Source: Armigeres subalbatus
Taxonomy: Eukaryota; Arthropoda; Insecta; Diptera; Culicidae
Assembly (NCBI RefSeq): GCF_024139115.2
Contig: NC_085139.1
Location: 71,963,203-72,027,202, forward strand
Direction of reading: 5' to 3'
DNA length: 64,000 nt
Part shown: positions 32,881-44,550 of the stretch, piece after piece
Layout of the letters: each line of letters opens with the position of its first letter
How positions within the stretch are numbered: position 1 is the stretch's first letter
The notes under the pieces: model-generated
Database searches by the model: none
What the model was told of the DNA's origin: nothing
Seen by the model: the letters and a program-made list of their open reading frames with translations, nothing else
Position numbers and translations under genes: made by a program

Positions 32881-34435
32881 GGATAGTTCCGCTACTCAAC
32901 ACCAGGTGTACGCAAGGACATGGGAGGCCATGGTGGGTGGTGTAATGGGGACACCAATAGGGCGAAAATGTGATGAGGGAAAAAGGTAACGGTCAAGCCC
33001 AAGGCCAAGCCTTTTCGCGCGAACGACCACCATCGCTAAATGGCAATTAGCTTGCAACTTTTGCTAGAGAAAGACGTGAGTCGATTAGCTATCCGGAAAA
33101 TTGAAACCAAGTTAAAGTTAAAGTCGAAGATCGGTGAAAAGTGAATTGCGCGACATAGGAGGAAATATCCAGGTATGGTTTAAACCTGACCATCGATCGT
33201 CCCTCATCACTAACCGCCATAAATAACCCCAACACCCCCTCCGATAGGACCCCTTTTTTGGCTAGACCTTAGTGCACCCACATCAGTCTACGTGAACTCG
33301 GCCGTGGAGTGTTCTTGGAGCCATTAACCAAGCAGCGGTGGACCGCTTGCGTCCGAAGCTCGACCCTACACGCTCTGGGCCAGATTTGCCATTCTAGCAC
33401 GTCCGTGGCACAACTGTCCAGACACCGCCATTTTGTGGATATCACCAAGGCACTCCGTGACTGGGTTCGAGGAGACAAGCCAGCATCGAAACCTCGAGGT
33501 AGTGTCCCCCCCGAGACAGTCCAATACGGGCTACAATTGGAGCTACCCGGTAGCGACGTTAGAGGAAGCGGTTGGAGTAGCGGAACGTGAAGGGGGCCCC
33601 CACCGAAGAGTTAGAAAGGTGAGAATCCGGTTTTGGTGTTCAAGTGGAAGTTTCCTGTATTTTCTTGGCCGCGATAATCAAGCGCGTACGCCGACCCTGA
33701 GGCTATTGAATAAGGGGGGTCTCATTAGTGCTGGGCAGGGATCGCCCCATTAGTTACAGGCTCTAAAGCTTTTCATAAGTGAGGGTTTCCGTTTTCCGCC
33801 TCTTTAATCAATTACCGTCCAGAGCTTTTACTGAATGAAGAAGTACCAAGACGGCCACTCTTGTATATGGCTAGAACGTGACTCACTCCCGTGTTGACCA
33901 TGTAACGAGGAAATTTGAAAGTGTTCCACAAAAATTAACATGACTGGCTTACGTGACCTTCGATGGACGTCGACGTAGACTGACGGCACTCCCCCACTCC
34001 AGTTCACTGCCTCGAGTCACTACGGGATATATTATTCCGCTAACCAAACCAAACTAACGGATTACTCCGAAATAAACTGGCAGATTCATCAATTGGTAAC
34101 CTGTGTTTCCTTACTTTATCGGTTATCGAGCCCAGTTAACGACGATAGGGGGGTGGTTTTATAGATTTTATTTTTCTACTAGCGAGTTATAAATTGTTTT
34201 TTTTTCCTTTTATAAAAATGTAAAAAATTGCCTGGGATATTGGTCACATAGTTTTATAATATTAAAAAATGTGTTCATTGTTCATCGCTTGTAAGTGGCT
34301 TGTGGTTTCTTGGCTAATCTACACGCATCCCCACGTTTGGCCACAGTTTTCACTCGCCGCCATTGCACCAATCGGGCAGCAGGCCAGGCCCCTCCGACGC
34401 GTGGGCACTATGTCACCAGTCGCCATCGCGCCTAG
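32881..34435. other. GC-richer unassigned region
   Basis: Mixed sequence with overlapping frames in 33,269-33,753 on both strands (up to 106 codons) and no recognisable domain. It contains short direct AAGTTAAAGTTAAAG repeats near 33,110. It could be the non-coding leader of an LTR element; unproven. Confidence 0.4.
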
Positions 34436-34443
34436 TCGCAGAC

Positions 34444-34842
34444 CAGGGATTGAACTTATCATTTCATTATCATTTAGTATTCAGCCAATAACTCATTCCA
34501 GAGGCGGAATTCCGAAAAATGTTGTATGGCGGACTTCTAGCGCTGATTCCCCTCTACAACTTTGTCTAAGGGTACATTGCTCTATGTCTAATATTCACCG
34601 CGGGAAACGCTAGTATCATTTAATATACTAAATGATAATAACACTTATTATCATTTAGTATATTGAGTGATCCTAGCGTTTCACGCTGTGAATATCAGAC
34701 ATAGAGCAATATACCCTTAGACAAAGTTGTAGAGGGGAATCAGCGCTAGAAGTCCGCCATACAACTTTTCTCAGAATTCCGCCTCTGGAATGAGTTATTG
34801 GCTGAATACTAAATGATAATGAAATGATAAGTTCAATCCCTG
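34444..34842. mobile_element. hAT-type foldback MITE, 399 bp
   Basis: It starts CAGGGATTGAAC and ends GTTCAATCCCTG, with the exact 8-bp duplication TCGCAGAC at 34,436-34,443 and 34,843-34,850. CAGGG-type ends with 8-bp duplications are standard for hAT. The two halves are near-perfect reverse complements over almost the full length, with a short loop near 34,640 (TAATAACACTTATTA). No coding sequence. Confidence 0.85.
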
Positions 34843-34850
34843 TCGCAGAC

Positions 34851-35595
34851 CTACGACGTAAAGCAGATTAGTACCTCTGTGTTCAGGCCACCATTGCGCC
34901 ACGAGGATTGTTGCCCTGCAACTCCTAGCGAAATTCCATCAGACTACCATCTATCGGTGGTCTTCACCGTGCGAGCTCGGAAGCTGAGTAGCAAATTCGC
35001 TTGAAAAACGTCAGATCATCACCGTTTCCTGTTTCCTGATTGGGCTATCCCGGCCCCTGACCAGCACAGTCCGACATCAGAATGATACATCCTCACCTCT
35101 GCAGCCACCATTGTGCCAAAGTCGCACCGCCAACCTCCAAGCCAATCCAACAACTTCCTCCATCGCCTTATGCACCCCCACCAGTACAGTAGCCTTTACC
35201 TCGATCGTTTTATAGTCCACCTTGGTCAATAGAACCGGCGATTGGCTGACTTCTCCTCAATGTTTTCTATTTAATTGCACCTGCTGTAGATTAAGTGAAG
35301 AGGGAGCATGGATAAAACGGTGATATAAATATAATTAAATGACCTAGTGGCCGACAATTTTCTCACCAACGATTCCTTCTGAGCGAGTTTAATAATATTC
35401 GTACTGTGTTTTTGTTTGAAAAATAAACAAATTTGAAAAGTGTCGCTATGACAGCAGTACTAAAATGTATTCCAATGGAGCATTAAAAGATTACGTACTG
35501 AAGCGACGATTTTCATTGCTGGGTACCGAAGATCGTTCATAGCTTACGAAACAGGAACCACAAAAAAATCGCCTGTTTCATATTGATTGTTGGTA
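34851..35595. other. Unassigned spacer
   Basis: It continues the sequence interrupted by the foldback element, C-rich to about 35,240 and AT-rich afterwards. No reading frame with a domain. Confidence 0.4.
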
Positions 35596-35632
35596 TATCT
35601 GATGAAGAAAACAATCATTCCCACGAGAGGGT
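35596..35632 (+). repeat. Single unit of the 31.6-kb minisatellite
   Basis: ATCTGATGAAGAAAACAATC followed by ATTCCCACGAGAGGGTATAT matches the second unit type at 31,588-31,796. Only one unit is present. Confidence 0.7.
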
Positions 35633-35653
35633 ATATATGTGGAACATATAAGC

Positions 35654-35950
35654 AAAGAGTTGCGTAGAATATTGTTGATATTTTTTTCAATTTTGATTCA
35701 AGATTGATGTTCTAGAGCCTGGTAAGCTCTATCCATGACTGCATTCCGAGATCAGTGGATGACTTGAGTTCAGTGTTAGAAAATGTAAACAAAGAGTGAG
35801 AACAAGTAAGGAAAGAGTTGAGTAGAATGTTGTTGATTACTTTTGTCTGCTTTTGATGCAAGATTGATGTACTGGAGCCTGGTAAGGTCTATCCATGACT
35901 GCATTCCGAGATCAGTGGTTGAATTGAGTTCCATGTTAGAGAATGTTCTT
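35654..35950 (+). repeat. 158-bp tandem duplication
   Basis: AAAGAGTTG-GTAGAAT-TTGTTGAT starts both copies (35,654 and 35,812). Both continue through GAGCCTGGTAAG-TCTATCC, CATGACTGCATTCCGAGATC and AGTGG-TGA-TTGAGTTC. They differ by scattered substitutions. Confidence 0.8.
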
Positions 35951-35965
35951 AGGTATTATATAGTA

Positions 35966-36703
35966 CCCAAGTAGCACACGCAACATCTTGCAAAAAGCAC
36001 CTTGTTTCTATTCAGTTTCATTAAAGGCATTGGAAAAACATCAAAGCACGGAAAAGTTGCATCAAGATGTCAAAAACGTTCGAGTTGTGATCAATGTTTC
36101 ATTAACATTGCAATTCAGTACGTGTTTGACATTTGGAAACAAAGGACCAAAGAATATTGCACTTTATGTTGCAAACACGAAACAAAATCATCAAGTTGCA
36201 TATTTTTTACCATGTAACTTCAATGCGTCATTCAAAATTTATTTGTTTGTTTAAATCAAGTTGCACATCAGTTGAGTGTGTCTGCATGTTTAATTTAGCA
36301 TCGTTCAACGTTTTGACAACTCACATTTTTTTTCCGGTGATGGTGCAATCAAGTAACAGAAAACTCGAGTACAAAACTTCATAATCGTATAGTTTTTATG
36401 GTGAGTCAACGTGCAGTCCCTTCGAAGTGTTGAATGGTGCTGTGGTAGAGTGAAGGACTATCAATCACAAGATCCATAAATCGAATCCAGTTTTATATTT
36501 TTATTTTATTTTTTCCGCTGTAGTATTTTGCAACATTATTGAAATTTTACTGCAATCGAAGGATGTTTCCGTAGGCTCCACCTCTTGCGCTTTTTAGATT
36601 GCAAGATTGTCATATTTGATGGCACATACGTAAAGATTTTTTTTTCTCGAATAGTTCCATCACAGTGAAATGTTCAGTAGTGAAACAAGTTGTGCTTCTT
36701 GGG
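35966..36703. mobile_element. TA-flanked TIR element, 738 bp
   Basis: CCCAAGTAGCACA at the left end is inverted against TGTGCTTCTTGGG at the right, with TA on both sides (35,964-35,965 and 36,704-36,705). The interior is AT-rich with no transposase and includes a tRNA-like segment (36,430-36,497). Superfamily inferred only from the TA duplication. Confidence 0.65.
36430..36497 (+). other. tRNA-like segment, not a functional tRNA
   Basis: GTGGTAGAGTG resembles a D-arm/A box. ACTATCAATCACAAGATCC follows where an anticodon arm would be, then AAATCGAATCC as a degenerate B box. Acceptor-stem pairing is not evident. It may be a tRNA pseudogene or SINE head carried in the TIR element. Confidence 0.45.
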
Positions 36704-36710
36704 TAGAGTA

Positions 36711-36743
<33 letters not shown>
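36711..36743. repeat. (AAT)11 microsatellite
   Basis: Eleven uninterrupted AAT units begin just right of the TIR element. Confidence 0.95.
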
Positions 36744-36744
<1 letters not shown>

Positions 36745-37186
36745 TATTAGAGTAGAGCAGGGGGAAGATGTAGGGATTGAGATGGGTGTAATCAAATATA
36801 TAGATTGAATTGAATAAGAAGGCATATAGATTAGTTATGAGTACCAGATGCGAGAGTGACAGATAAACGGAGTCAGGTTTCAGTTTTGTGATGCATTTTG
36901 CGGGAAGTAGTAGTGCTTCCGAGCTGCTGCGGATCGGGCAGCAGCTGGAGACGGCTGATTCGGATGCAGCCGTCTCCTCCGGACACGACAGATTCTGTGT
37001 GGATTCTGTACATCAGAATATCACAGTAGATATCGGCACAGTAGCGGTTAAGTAACAGTGCCTCACAAAAAAGAAAGGAATAAAAAAACTGTGCGGTATT
37101 ACAGTTTTAAGCTTTTGACAGTTGACTGTTACTTGCTACTGCTCGGTATTGAAAAATAAAATTTGCAATTCAAATTATAACACTTT
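36744..37186. other. Unassigned spacer
   Basis: Nothing recognised. A GC-rich patch at 36,900-37,000 contains the inverted AGACGGCTGATTCGGATGCAGCCGTCT. Confidence 0.4.
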
Positions 37187-37338
37187 TGGCTTTCGGCCAA
37201 ACGTTTTTTCGGCCATATAACATATTGGGCCAGACGACATTTTCGGCTGTATGCCAAACGATCATAACGGCCATTTTAGAAAATTTGCTATTCGGCCAAA
37301 CAACCTTTTCGGATGAATAACCGGTTTGCCAAATGACA
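37187..37338 (+). repeat. Degenerate TTCGGCCAAACG repeat
   Basis: TTCGGCCAAACG/TTCGGCTGTATGCCAAACG-type units recur about every 20-35 bp for 150 bp. Arrays of this motif are common in insect genomes. Confidence 0.65.
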
Positions 37339-40196
37339 GTTCCCTGTATTTCTAGTAGATCCTTTAGAGCGCTAGAACTACCTCTTAACCTTCATAAGAT
37401 CCTGAAGGTGGTTATTTTTGGAATTCCCAGCATCGTGCGAATAATAACCAACCCCAACTAATACATCCGGTATTAACGCTATTACCCCTATTATCATTAA
37501 AATTGACCAACTAATAAGATCAAATTGAAGATAAATGATGCTGTTGTGGTATTTCCCTCTGCAAGGGATATGTCACGCTGCCGGCTGTTGTCGTTCCTTT
37601 CCAAACCAATCTCGTTCTCCGGCGAGCAACTATAACTACTACTTTCTTCCCCCCTTTTTTTTCTACCGTGCTCTGTGCTCATCGTTAGCACAGTGTCGAT
37701 TTTCGCTGATTATGGTGAATTTTAAATTTGATTCCACAGTAAGTCGCAGTTGGTGTAATCAATCGTGTTCTCTTTTGCTTCGTTTGGGGATTTCTACGGC
37801 CATGTGGAAACTAGAGGATAACTCAGCTAGATGAAGTCGGAATGAAGTTTTAACTTGATGGTACACATGTCAAATCTTCTATCTATTATGGCTAATGAAT
37901 TCATTTATGGAGAGATTTAGGCCAACAGAAATGTAAAAGATCCCATTTTCTCTAATTCTTCTAATCAACCCTGTATATTGATTAAATGGAACGCAAATCT
38001 TTAACCAACATCGATTTTTCAACAAAGTTCAATTCGATTCTTAAAAATGTCAAACAGCTTTTTTCCATACCTGTCAGTACGGAACGATTCGCAGAAAGAG
38101 CGAAAGGAAAACTTACGCAGCACTTCGTTCGGATTGTTTGAATCTTAGTTTTTACTGAGATTATTTTCTTTCTTTTAACGGACTATAACTTTTTTCAAAA
38201 GTGAGGGAAAGTTCTTTCGGTGGTTTCGTCTCTTCCTGGCGATGAATAAAAAAGTCAGTTCGCAATGTATCCTCTGTCTACATCCTCTGGGAAAAGTCCC
38301 ACTTGCTATTGTTTCAGCTTTGAGACTTGAGAGTTTCACCTGCATTAATTAGCTTTAGTTGATTGCATTAACGATTGAAGTTTCAGTTACTGATTCTCAA
38401 AGCGACAATCCTTTCATTAAACTTAACACTAAAGTTGACCCTTCTTGCTTAAGCTTTTTACATTGTCTCTTCTCCGTTTGTAATGAACAGCTCGTGTTCA
38501 ATCAACGATCAGAATCCTATTCCCATTCAGACCACAATATTAATTATTCAGAACCAAACCTAGACGACTTGTGACCTGGCGACACTGAGATCTTCCTCAG
38601 AAGGCTCCTGATGATAACCGCAGAGATCTCGCTTACACGTGATGGATGGATCCCCCAAGAAGTACAGCACGGCATCGCAACCAGCCAGCAGCGCATGGAT
38701 CGAAACTGCTGAAGCACCATCGCATCGACTGCTTGACTAATCCGGTGGCACTGCAGGTGTCGTGGTAATGGTTTTTGCATATACAATATGCAACGATTGT
38801 CATCTGAAATCCAAATTGAGCCGTTGTCACAGGGAAGGTCGTCGTTTGTTGAAAATTGATGATGCAACACACATCGGTTAAATCTTTGCTTCTACTCAAG
38901 CCCCCGCCTGGTTGCCGATAGTGGAGGAAGGGGGCGCAGGATACGATCAAGGGGATGATACCAACACTTGCTGCAAAACCGGTGGGTTGCAGCCTTGTTC
39001 ATCAAATATTCATTGGTTGATTTATTTGGAAACTCGGTGGTATTGGCACGGGAACACGCTGGATGATGGTAAATAACCAATCTCCAAGCACGATGTCAGG
39101 TCGTAGTACCTGTATATGCTTGTAGGCAGAATGTCGTTTTGATGGAAAGCGCTGAAATTAATTTGCAATTCGAAATAATGTTTATGACATAATCCTTTGA
39201 ACACAAGCGATTTTGACGGCATCTATCTTTATTTATATGGTGCAATCGAGATAACTAATTGAACATATTATGAGAACAGAGAAACTTGTGCAATGCTATT
39301 TCGATGAACCAAATGTCCATTTGATTTCTGACAGATCATTCATATCATATTCTGACAGATATTCGAATCATATTCACACGTTACTGTGTGTAAACTAGAC
39401 TGAATTTATGGTCTAGTGACTATACGGGTAAAAAAGTACCATATAGCTTATCGAACAAACAATATATGTACGATATATTTTATTGTAAACCCTAAATTCA
39501 ATGGTATATCTATTGTTTAAAAATGTAGTACCAAAATTATATTTACTGTTTAACAATGAAGATACAGTACAATGTATGGTTACAATAAATACTAATATAT
39601 TCCAAATGTAATGTATTAGAAGTGCTTAGAACCAAATTTCATATTTTTTATTTTAATTATGTGTTACTGAAGAAACTGGATATACGGTACCAGCTACTGT
39701 GTTCTCGGTCGAAAACATATAGTAATATTATTATTGTGCTGAAACATCACTACGATTAAATTAGCCTCACACTTTGGAAAACGGTTCTGCCGGACGTTTA
39801 TTGTAGCTCCAGTTGAAAACCGAAGTGAGTGACATTAACAATCTTATACTTCTGAATCAACTGGAAGTACAGTTAAATATTTGTATAGGATACACCACAT
39901 GCTCGTTTCGACTCATATATTAAAAAAAAATCTTACTCGGCAGATCCGTAGCAATCGTGCAAATATATGTTAAGTTTATACTTTACATTATGGAAATGAT
40001 TTGCATTCGCAGTAGGATCATACTTTCGGTACAACCCTTTAAATAAGTAATATTATAATACTGTATAACTTTAACTAACTGCATCGTGAAAACTCGCATA
40101 AGCGCAACAGTTGATCCTTTTTCATGTTACTAAAATTGTGTTTATGTTCGAATGGCGGTAATTGAAGGAAAATTTCGTCGTAATCCTTAGTGCTTA
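37339..40196. other. Non-coding stretch
   Basis: About 2.9 kb without a recognised gene. Overlapping minus frames at 38,544-38,950 (105-108 codons) carry no domain I know and lie in two phases, so I do not call them. 39,230-40,150 is strongly AT-rich. Confidence 0.45.
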
Positions 40197-40520
40197 AATG
40201 TGCATACCATATTATCTACATGAGCATGAGCATGAGCATGATGACCGTACAATTCGTAGTTGCTACTCCGTGATTGATCAGAACAAGCAAAATTGCACAG
40301 AGAACCAACAGATGAAGCCGGGACTAGCTTGTCATCCTCAATGTGCACGTTTCGAGAGTTCAAAACTTATAAGAATCAATAACGGCGCCGGCCACGTCCT
40401 TACGGTCATCTGGGAGAGGAAGGAATGTGAGTGTGACATCCGTTGTTACTAGAGACCGAGTATACCTCTGCATCTCCACGGTTGTCACAGGAAGGAATTT
40501 TGTTAGTGGGTAGGGATGTA
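40197..40520 (+). repeat. Dispersed repeat with (CATGAG)n
   Basis: It starts AATGTGCATACCATATTATC and TACA, then four CATGAG-like units (40,218-40,241). The first 24 bp recur at 47,881-47,904. An 84-codon frame (HEHEHEHD) derives from the simple repeat. Right boundary uncertain. Confidence 0.5.
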
Positions 40521-41217
40521 TTGTTACATAAATCTGGATTCACCTTGGTAAGTGATGCGATCTATGTAACACTTGAATTACATTAAGTCTTCCGGCAGCC
40601 GGCTGCCGAAAGAATACAATAAAAATTATTGTATACTTGTGTATTTAAATTTAATCATACGTTGATCAATTATGACTGTTTTACCTAGATAGTGAAGCTT
40701 ATGTTGGATTAACTCAAAACTGGAACGGTTTATCCCTAATATTAGAATGGAATAGTGAAGTCTCAACTCTGTAACATTTTGCATAAGACACTCAATATTA
40801 ATTAATCAGTAGACCTTGCTAGCTACGTATGAAATTTCACATGCCTTGTTTCAAAATTGAATGGAATTTACTGGTGTACTTTCATGATCGATTACCGAAG
40901 CACTCACTTTAGTTCCACGAAACTTTAGAGAAAGATATTCTATGTTGGTATATGTTTTAGTTTCAATCATTTTCTATTGCGCTTAATGACAAGTAATTGT
41001 ATTGTTATATATGTACCGGAACTCAAAATAATTTTGTAAATCAAACGTTTGTAACTCTTACGTATTTTATTGCTGGATAGATAATTTGAAATGCGATTTT
41101 TAACCTTCAGTGTCAATCAAAGTCGCTTATCAAATAACAAAGCCTTTGCGCGTCCGTATTTATTATTTTGCTATTACGTTTAATTGACCAGCTCACAAGG
41201 GAAAAGATCAAAATAAT
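40521..41217. other. AT-rich spacer
   Basis: No reading frame and no recognised repeat up to the RTE target duplication at 41,218. Confidence 0.5.
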
Positions 41218-41241
41218 TTGAAAGTGTTATTATTTATTTAT

Positions 41242-41618
41242 TCAGACTAAGGCCGAAGTGGCCTGTGTGGTATATAAGAGTCTTCTCCATTCGGCTCGGT
41301 CCATGGCTACACGTCGCCAACCACGCAGTCTACGGAGGGTCCGCAAGTCATCTTCCACCTGATCGATCCACCTTGCCCGCTGCGCACCTCGCCTTCTTGT
41401 GCCCGTCGGATCGTTGTCGAGAACCATTTTCACCGGGTTACTGTCCGACATTCTGGCTACGTGCCCGGCCCATCGCAGTCGTCCGATTTTCGCGGTGTGA
41501 ACGATGGATGGTTCTCCCAACAGCTGATGCAATTCGTGGTTCATTCGCCTCCTCCACGTACCGTCCGCCATCTGCACCCCACCATAGATGGTACGCAGCA
41601 CTTTCCTTTCGAAAACTC
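41242..41618 (-). pseudogene. RTE C-terminal domain
   Basis: LRTIYGGVQMADGTWRRRMN, then GRLRWAGHVARMSD, RARWIDQVEDDLRTL and the terminal TSALV stop at 41,242. Same domain as 20,995-21,575. Its function in RTE-type proteins is not known to me. Confidence 0.9.
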
Positions 41619-42195
41619 AAGTGCGCGTTGGTCCTCCACGAGCATCGTCCAGGTCTCGTGTCCGTAGAGGACTACCGGTCTAATTAGCGTTTTGTAGATT
41701 GTCAGTTTGGTACGGCGGCGAACTCTATTCGATCGAAGCGTCTTGCGGAGTCCAAAGTACGTACGATTTCCAGCCACTATGCGTCTCCGAATTTCTCTGC
41801 TGGTGTCATTTTCGGCAGTCACCAGTGAGCCCAAGTACACAAATTCTTCTACCACCTCGATTTCGTCACCACCGATGCAAACTCGCGGTGGGTGGCTCAC
41901 ATTGTCTTCTCTTGAACCTCTGCCTATCATGTACTTCGTCTTCGACGTGTTGATGACTAGTCCGATCCGCTTAGCTTCCCTCTTCAGTCTGATGTAGGCT
42001 TCCTCCATCTTCTCAAAGTTACGTGCCATAATATCTATGTCGTCGGCGAAACCAAATAGCTGGACGGACTTATTGAAAATTGTACCACTCGTGTTGATCC
42101 CTGCTCTTCGTATTACTCCCTCCAAAGCGATGTTGAATAGCAGACACGAAAGACCATCACCTTGCCGTAACCCTCTACGCGTTTCGAAGGGACTC
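41618..42195 (-). pseudogene. RTE reverse transcriptase C-terminal half
   Basis: FETRRGLRQGDGLSCLLFNI and LFGFADDIDIM (FADD catalytic box, about 42,040-42,053) show an intact active site. NTSKTKYM and VVEEFVYLGSLVTAENDTS, then RPVVLYGHETWTM, follow. One base is missing near 41,618 compared with the 20,995 copy (single G lost in the CACTTGGAG region), shifting the frame. Confidence 0.9.
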
Positions 42196-43985
42196 GAGAA
42201 TGCCCTGAAACTCGAACTACGCACATCACCTGATCCATCGCCGCTTTGATCAACCGTGTCAGTTTATACGGAAATTCGTGTTCGTGCATTAGCTGCCATA
42301 GCTGGTCCCGATCGATTGTATCATATGCGGCTTTGAAGTCCATGAATAGATGATGTGTGGGCACGTTGTATTCGCGGCATTTCTGCAGTACTTGGCGAAT
42401 GGCGAACACCTGGTCAGTGGTGGAGCGTTCGCCCATCAAACCCGCCTGGTACTGCCCCACGAACTCCCTTGCAGTTGGTGCTAGTCGACGGCATAAAATT
42501 TGGGAGAGTACCTTGTAGGCGGCGTTCAGCAATGTGATTGCGCGGTAGTTGCTACAATCCAGCTTATCGCCCTTTTTGTAGATGGGACACACGACACCTT
42601 CCATCCACTCCTGCGGCAAAACTTCCTCCTCCCAAATCTTGGTAATGACCCAGTGCAGCGCTCTAGCCAGTGCCTCACCACCGTGTTTAAATAGCTCTCC
42701 TGGTAGTTGGTCAACCCCAGGGGCTTTGTTGTTCTTCAGCCGGCCAATCTCCTCCTGGATTTCCTGGAGATCCGGAGCCGGTAGAATTATGTCCTGCGCG
42801 CGTTCTCCCAGGTCCATCACCATACCGCCATCTTCGTCTGCCACATCGCCATTCAGGTGTTCTTCGTAGTGCTGCCGCCACCTTTGGATCACCTCATGCT
42901 CGTTCGTAAGAAGGTTCCCGTTTATGTCCTTACACATATCGGGCTGTGGCACGTGGCCCTTACGTGAACGGTTGAACTTCTCATAGAACTTTCGTGTGTT
43001 ATTAGCGCGGTACAGTTGCTCCGTTTCTTCACGGTCTCGATCTTCCTGCTGGCGCTTTTTCCTCCGGAAAATCGAGTTTTGCCTGTTCCGCGCCTGTTTA
43101 TATCGTGCCTCGTTCGCCCTCGTGCGGTGTTGCAGCAATCTCGCCCATGCTGCATTCTTCTCTTCCACTAACTGCTCACATTCGCCGTCATACCAGTCGT
43201 TTCTCTGATCCGGGGGCACCGTGCCTAGTGCAGCGGTTGCGGTGCTACCAATGGCGGATCGAATATCTCTCCAGCCATCTTCAAGAGAAGCTGCGCCTAG
43301 CTGCTCTTCCGTTGGAAGTGCCACTTCCAGCTGCTGCGCGTATTCTTGGGCTAGTCTACCGTCTTGTAGCCGCCCAATGTTAAGCCGCGGCGTCCGACTT
43401 CGACGCGTGTTGTACACCGTCGAGAGTTTTGAGCGCAGGCATACTGCAACGAGGTAGTGGTCGGATTCAATATTCGCACTGCGGTAAGTGCGGACATTCG
43501 TGATGTCGGAGAAGAATTTACCGTCGATTAGAACGTGATCGATTTGGTTTTCCATTTCTTGGTTAGGTGATCTCCATGTGGCCTTGTGGATATTCTTGCG
43601 GGGAAAGAAGGTGCTTCGGACTACCATTCCGCGGGAGGCTGCGAAGTTTATGCATCGTTGGCCGTTGTCATTCGATACGGTGTGCAGACTATCCGGTCCG
43701 ATGACCGGTCTATACATTTCCTCCCTTCCTACCTGTGCGTTCATGTCACCGATGACGATTTTAACGTCCCGCAGTGGGCATCCATCGTATGTCTGCTCCA
43801 GCTGTGCGTAGAACGCTTCTTTCTCGTCGTCGGGTCTCCCTTCGTGTGGGCAGTGCACGTTGATGATGCTATAGTTGAAGAAACGGCCTTTAATCCTCAG
43901 CTTGCACATCCTTGCATTGATTGGCTGCCACCCAATCACGCGTTGGCGCATCTTACCCAGCACTATGAAGCCGGTTCCCAGCTCG
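42195..43985 (-). pseudogene. RTE endonuclease (rest) and RT N-terminal half
   Basis: Open without a stop over this span. Endonuclease motifs: IGDMNAQVG (about 43,745), QIDHVLIDGKFF (about 43,535) and ESDHYLVAVC (about 43,460). A charged linker leads to the RT, with NNKAPGVDQLPGELFKHGG (about 42,700), PIYKKGDKLDCSNYRAITLL, GLMGERSTTDQ and MDFKAAYDTIDR, which holds the first catalytic Asp (about 42,330). The frame breaks near 42,195, after MDQVMCVVRVSG. All catalytic residues of this part look intact. Confidence 0.9.
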
Positions 43986-44280
43986 TGGTGGTGCCACAGC
44001 TTTGGTAGAAGGTAGCCGCTCGATGCCCGCTTTTCCACACTTTCTGTCCTGTCCAGCAAATCTCCTGCAGCGCCACGACGTCGAAGTTGCGGGGATGTAA
44101 TTCATCGTAGATCATCCTGTCGCAACCTGCGAAACCTAGCGACTTGCAATTCCATGTTCCAAGCTTCCAATCGTGATCCTGTATTCGTCGCCTAGGTCTT
44201 TGCCGATTATATCGAGTCGCATTATCTCTTATATTGTTCGTAATGATTGGTTTTCTAGGCGGCTTATTGGGCCGGCGCAA
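43985..44280 (-). pseudogene. RTE endonuclease, N-terminal part
   Basis: Starts with a basic leader (MRRPNKPPRKP) and enters the endonuclease with KLGTWNCKSLG (catalytic Asn) and VVALQEICWTGQ (catalytic Glu). The frame is lost near 43,985, just before ELGTGFIVLG, which continues in the next frame. ATG at 44,280 is the likely true start, because the conserved LGTWN block begins about 38 residues in. Confidence 0.85.
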
Positions 44281-44540
44281 ACCTCCTGTCTCGTCGGAGG
44301 GCCGTCGTGTCAGGGCTGTTTAGCGTCCCACCTAACACCAGGACTTGGGCTTGTGCGCTTTGAGCGGCACACGGTCGCTTTGGTGGGGCCTACTTGCGGA
44401 TACATGCAGCTTTTTATAGAGGTTTAACAGGGCCCACTGTCAAACCCCACCACATCCTAGGCAAGCCCCACAACTCGCAGATGGCCTGGGGAGGGATCGT
44501 CAAGCCCTTGGACATAGTCCCTGCTGCCCGTGCGTGCCCG
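44281..44540 (-). promoter_or_regulatory. 5' leader of the RTE-like element
   Basis: Non-coding sequence between the target duplication and the first ATG, GC-rich, with CCCACCACATCC/GGGCCCACTG motifs. An internal promoter would be expected here, but no specific site can be identified. Confidence 0.5.
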
Positions 44541-44550
44541 TTGAAAGTGT

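Larger units (their letters stand above)
41228..44540 (-). mobile_element. Nearly full-length RTE-like retrotransposon
   Basis: About 3.3 kb, flanked by TTGAAAGTGT at 41,218-41,227 and 44,541-44,550. On the minus strand it has a leader (44,281-44,540), one long coding region for endonuclease, RT and C-terminal domain, and a short 3' end GTCTGAATAAATAATA. Size and single-ORF layout fit RTE-type elements. Three frameshifts are the only coding damage I can see, so the insertion is young. The fragment at 20,995 is nearly identical to its 3' end. Confidence 0.9.

Noticed and set aside
33269..33753. Overlapping short frames on both strands
   Set aside because: Three frames compete in GC-rich sequence and none has a known motif.
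38544..38950. Two overlapping minus-strand frames of 105-108 codons
   Set aside because: They overlap in different phases, show no recognisable domain and no repeat similarity; not enough to call a gene.
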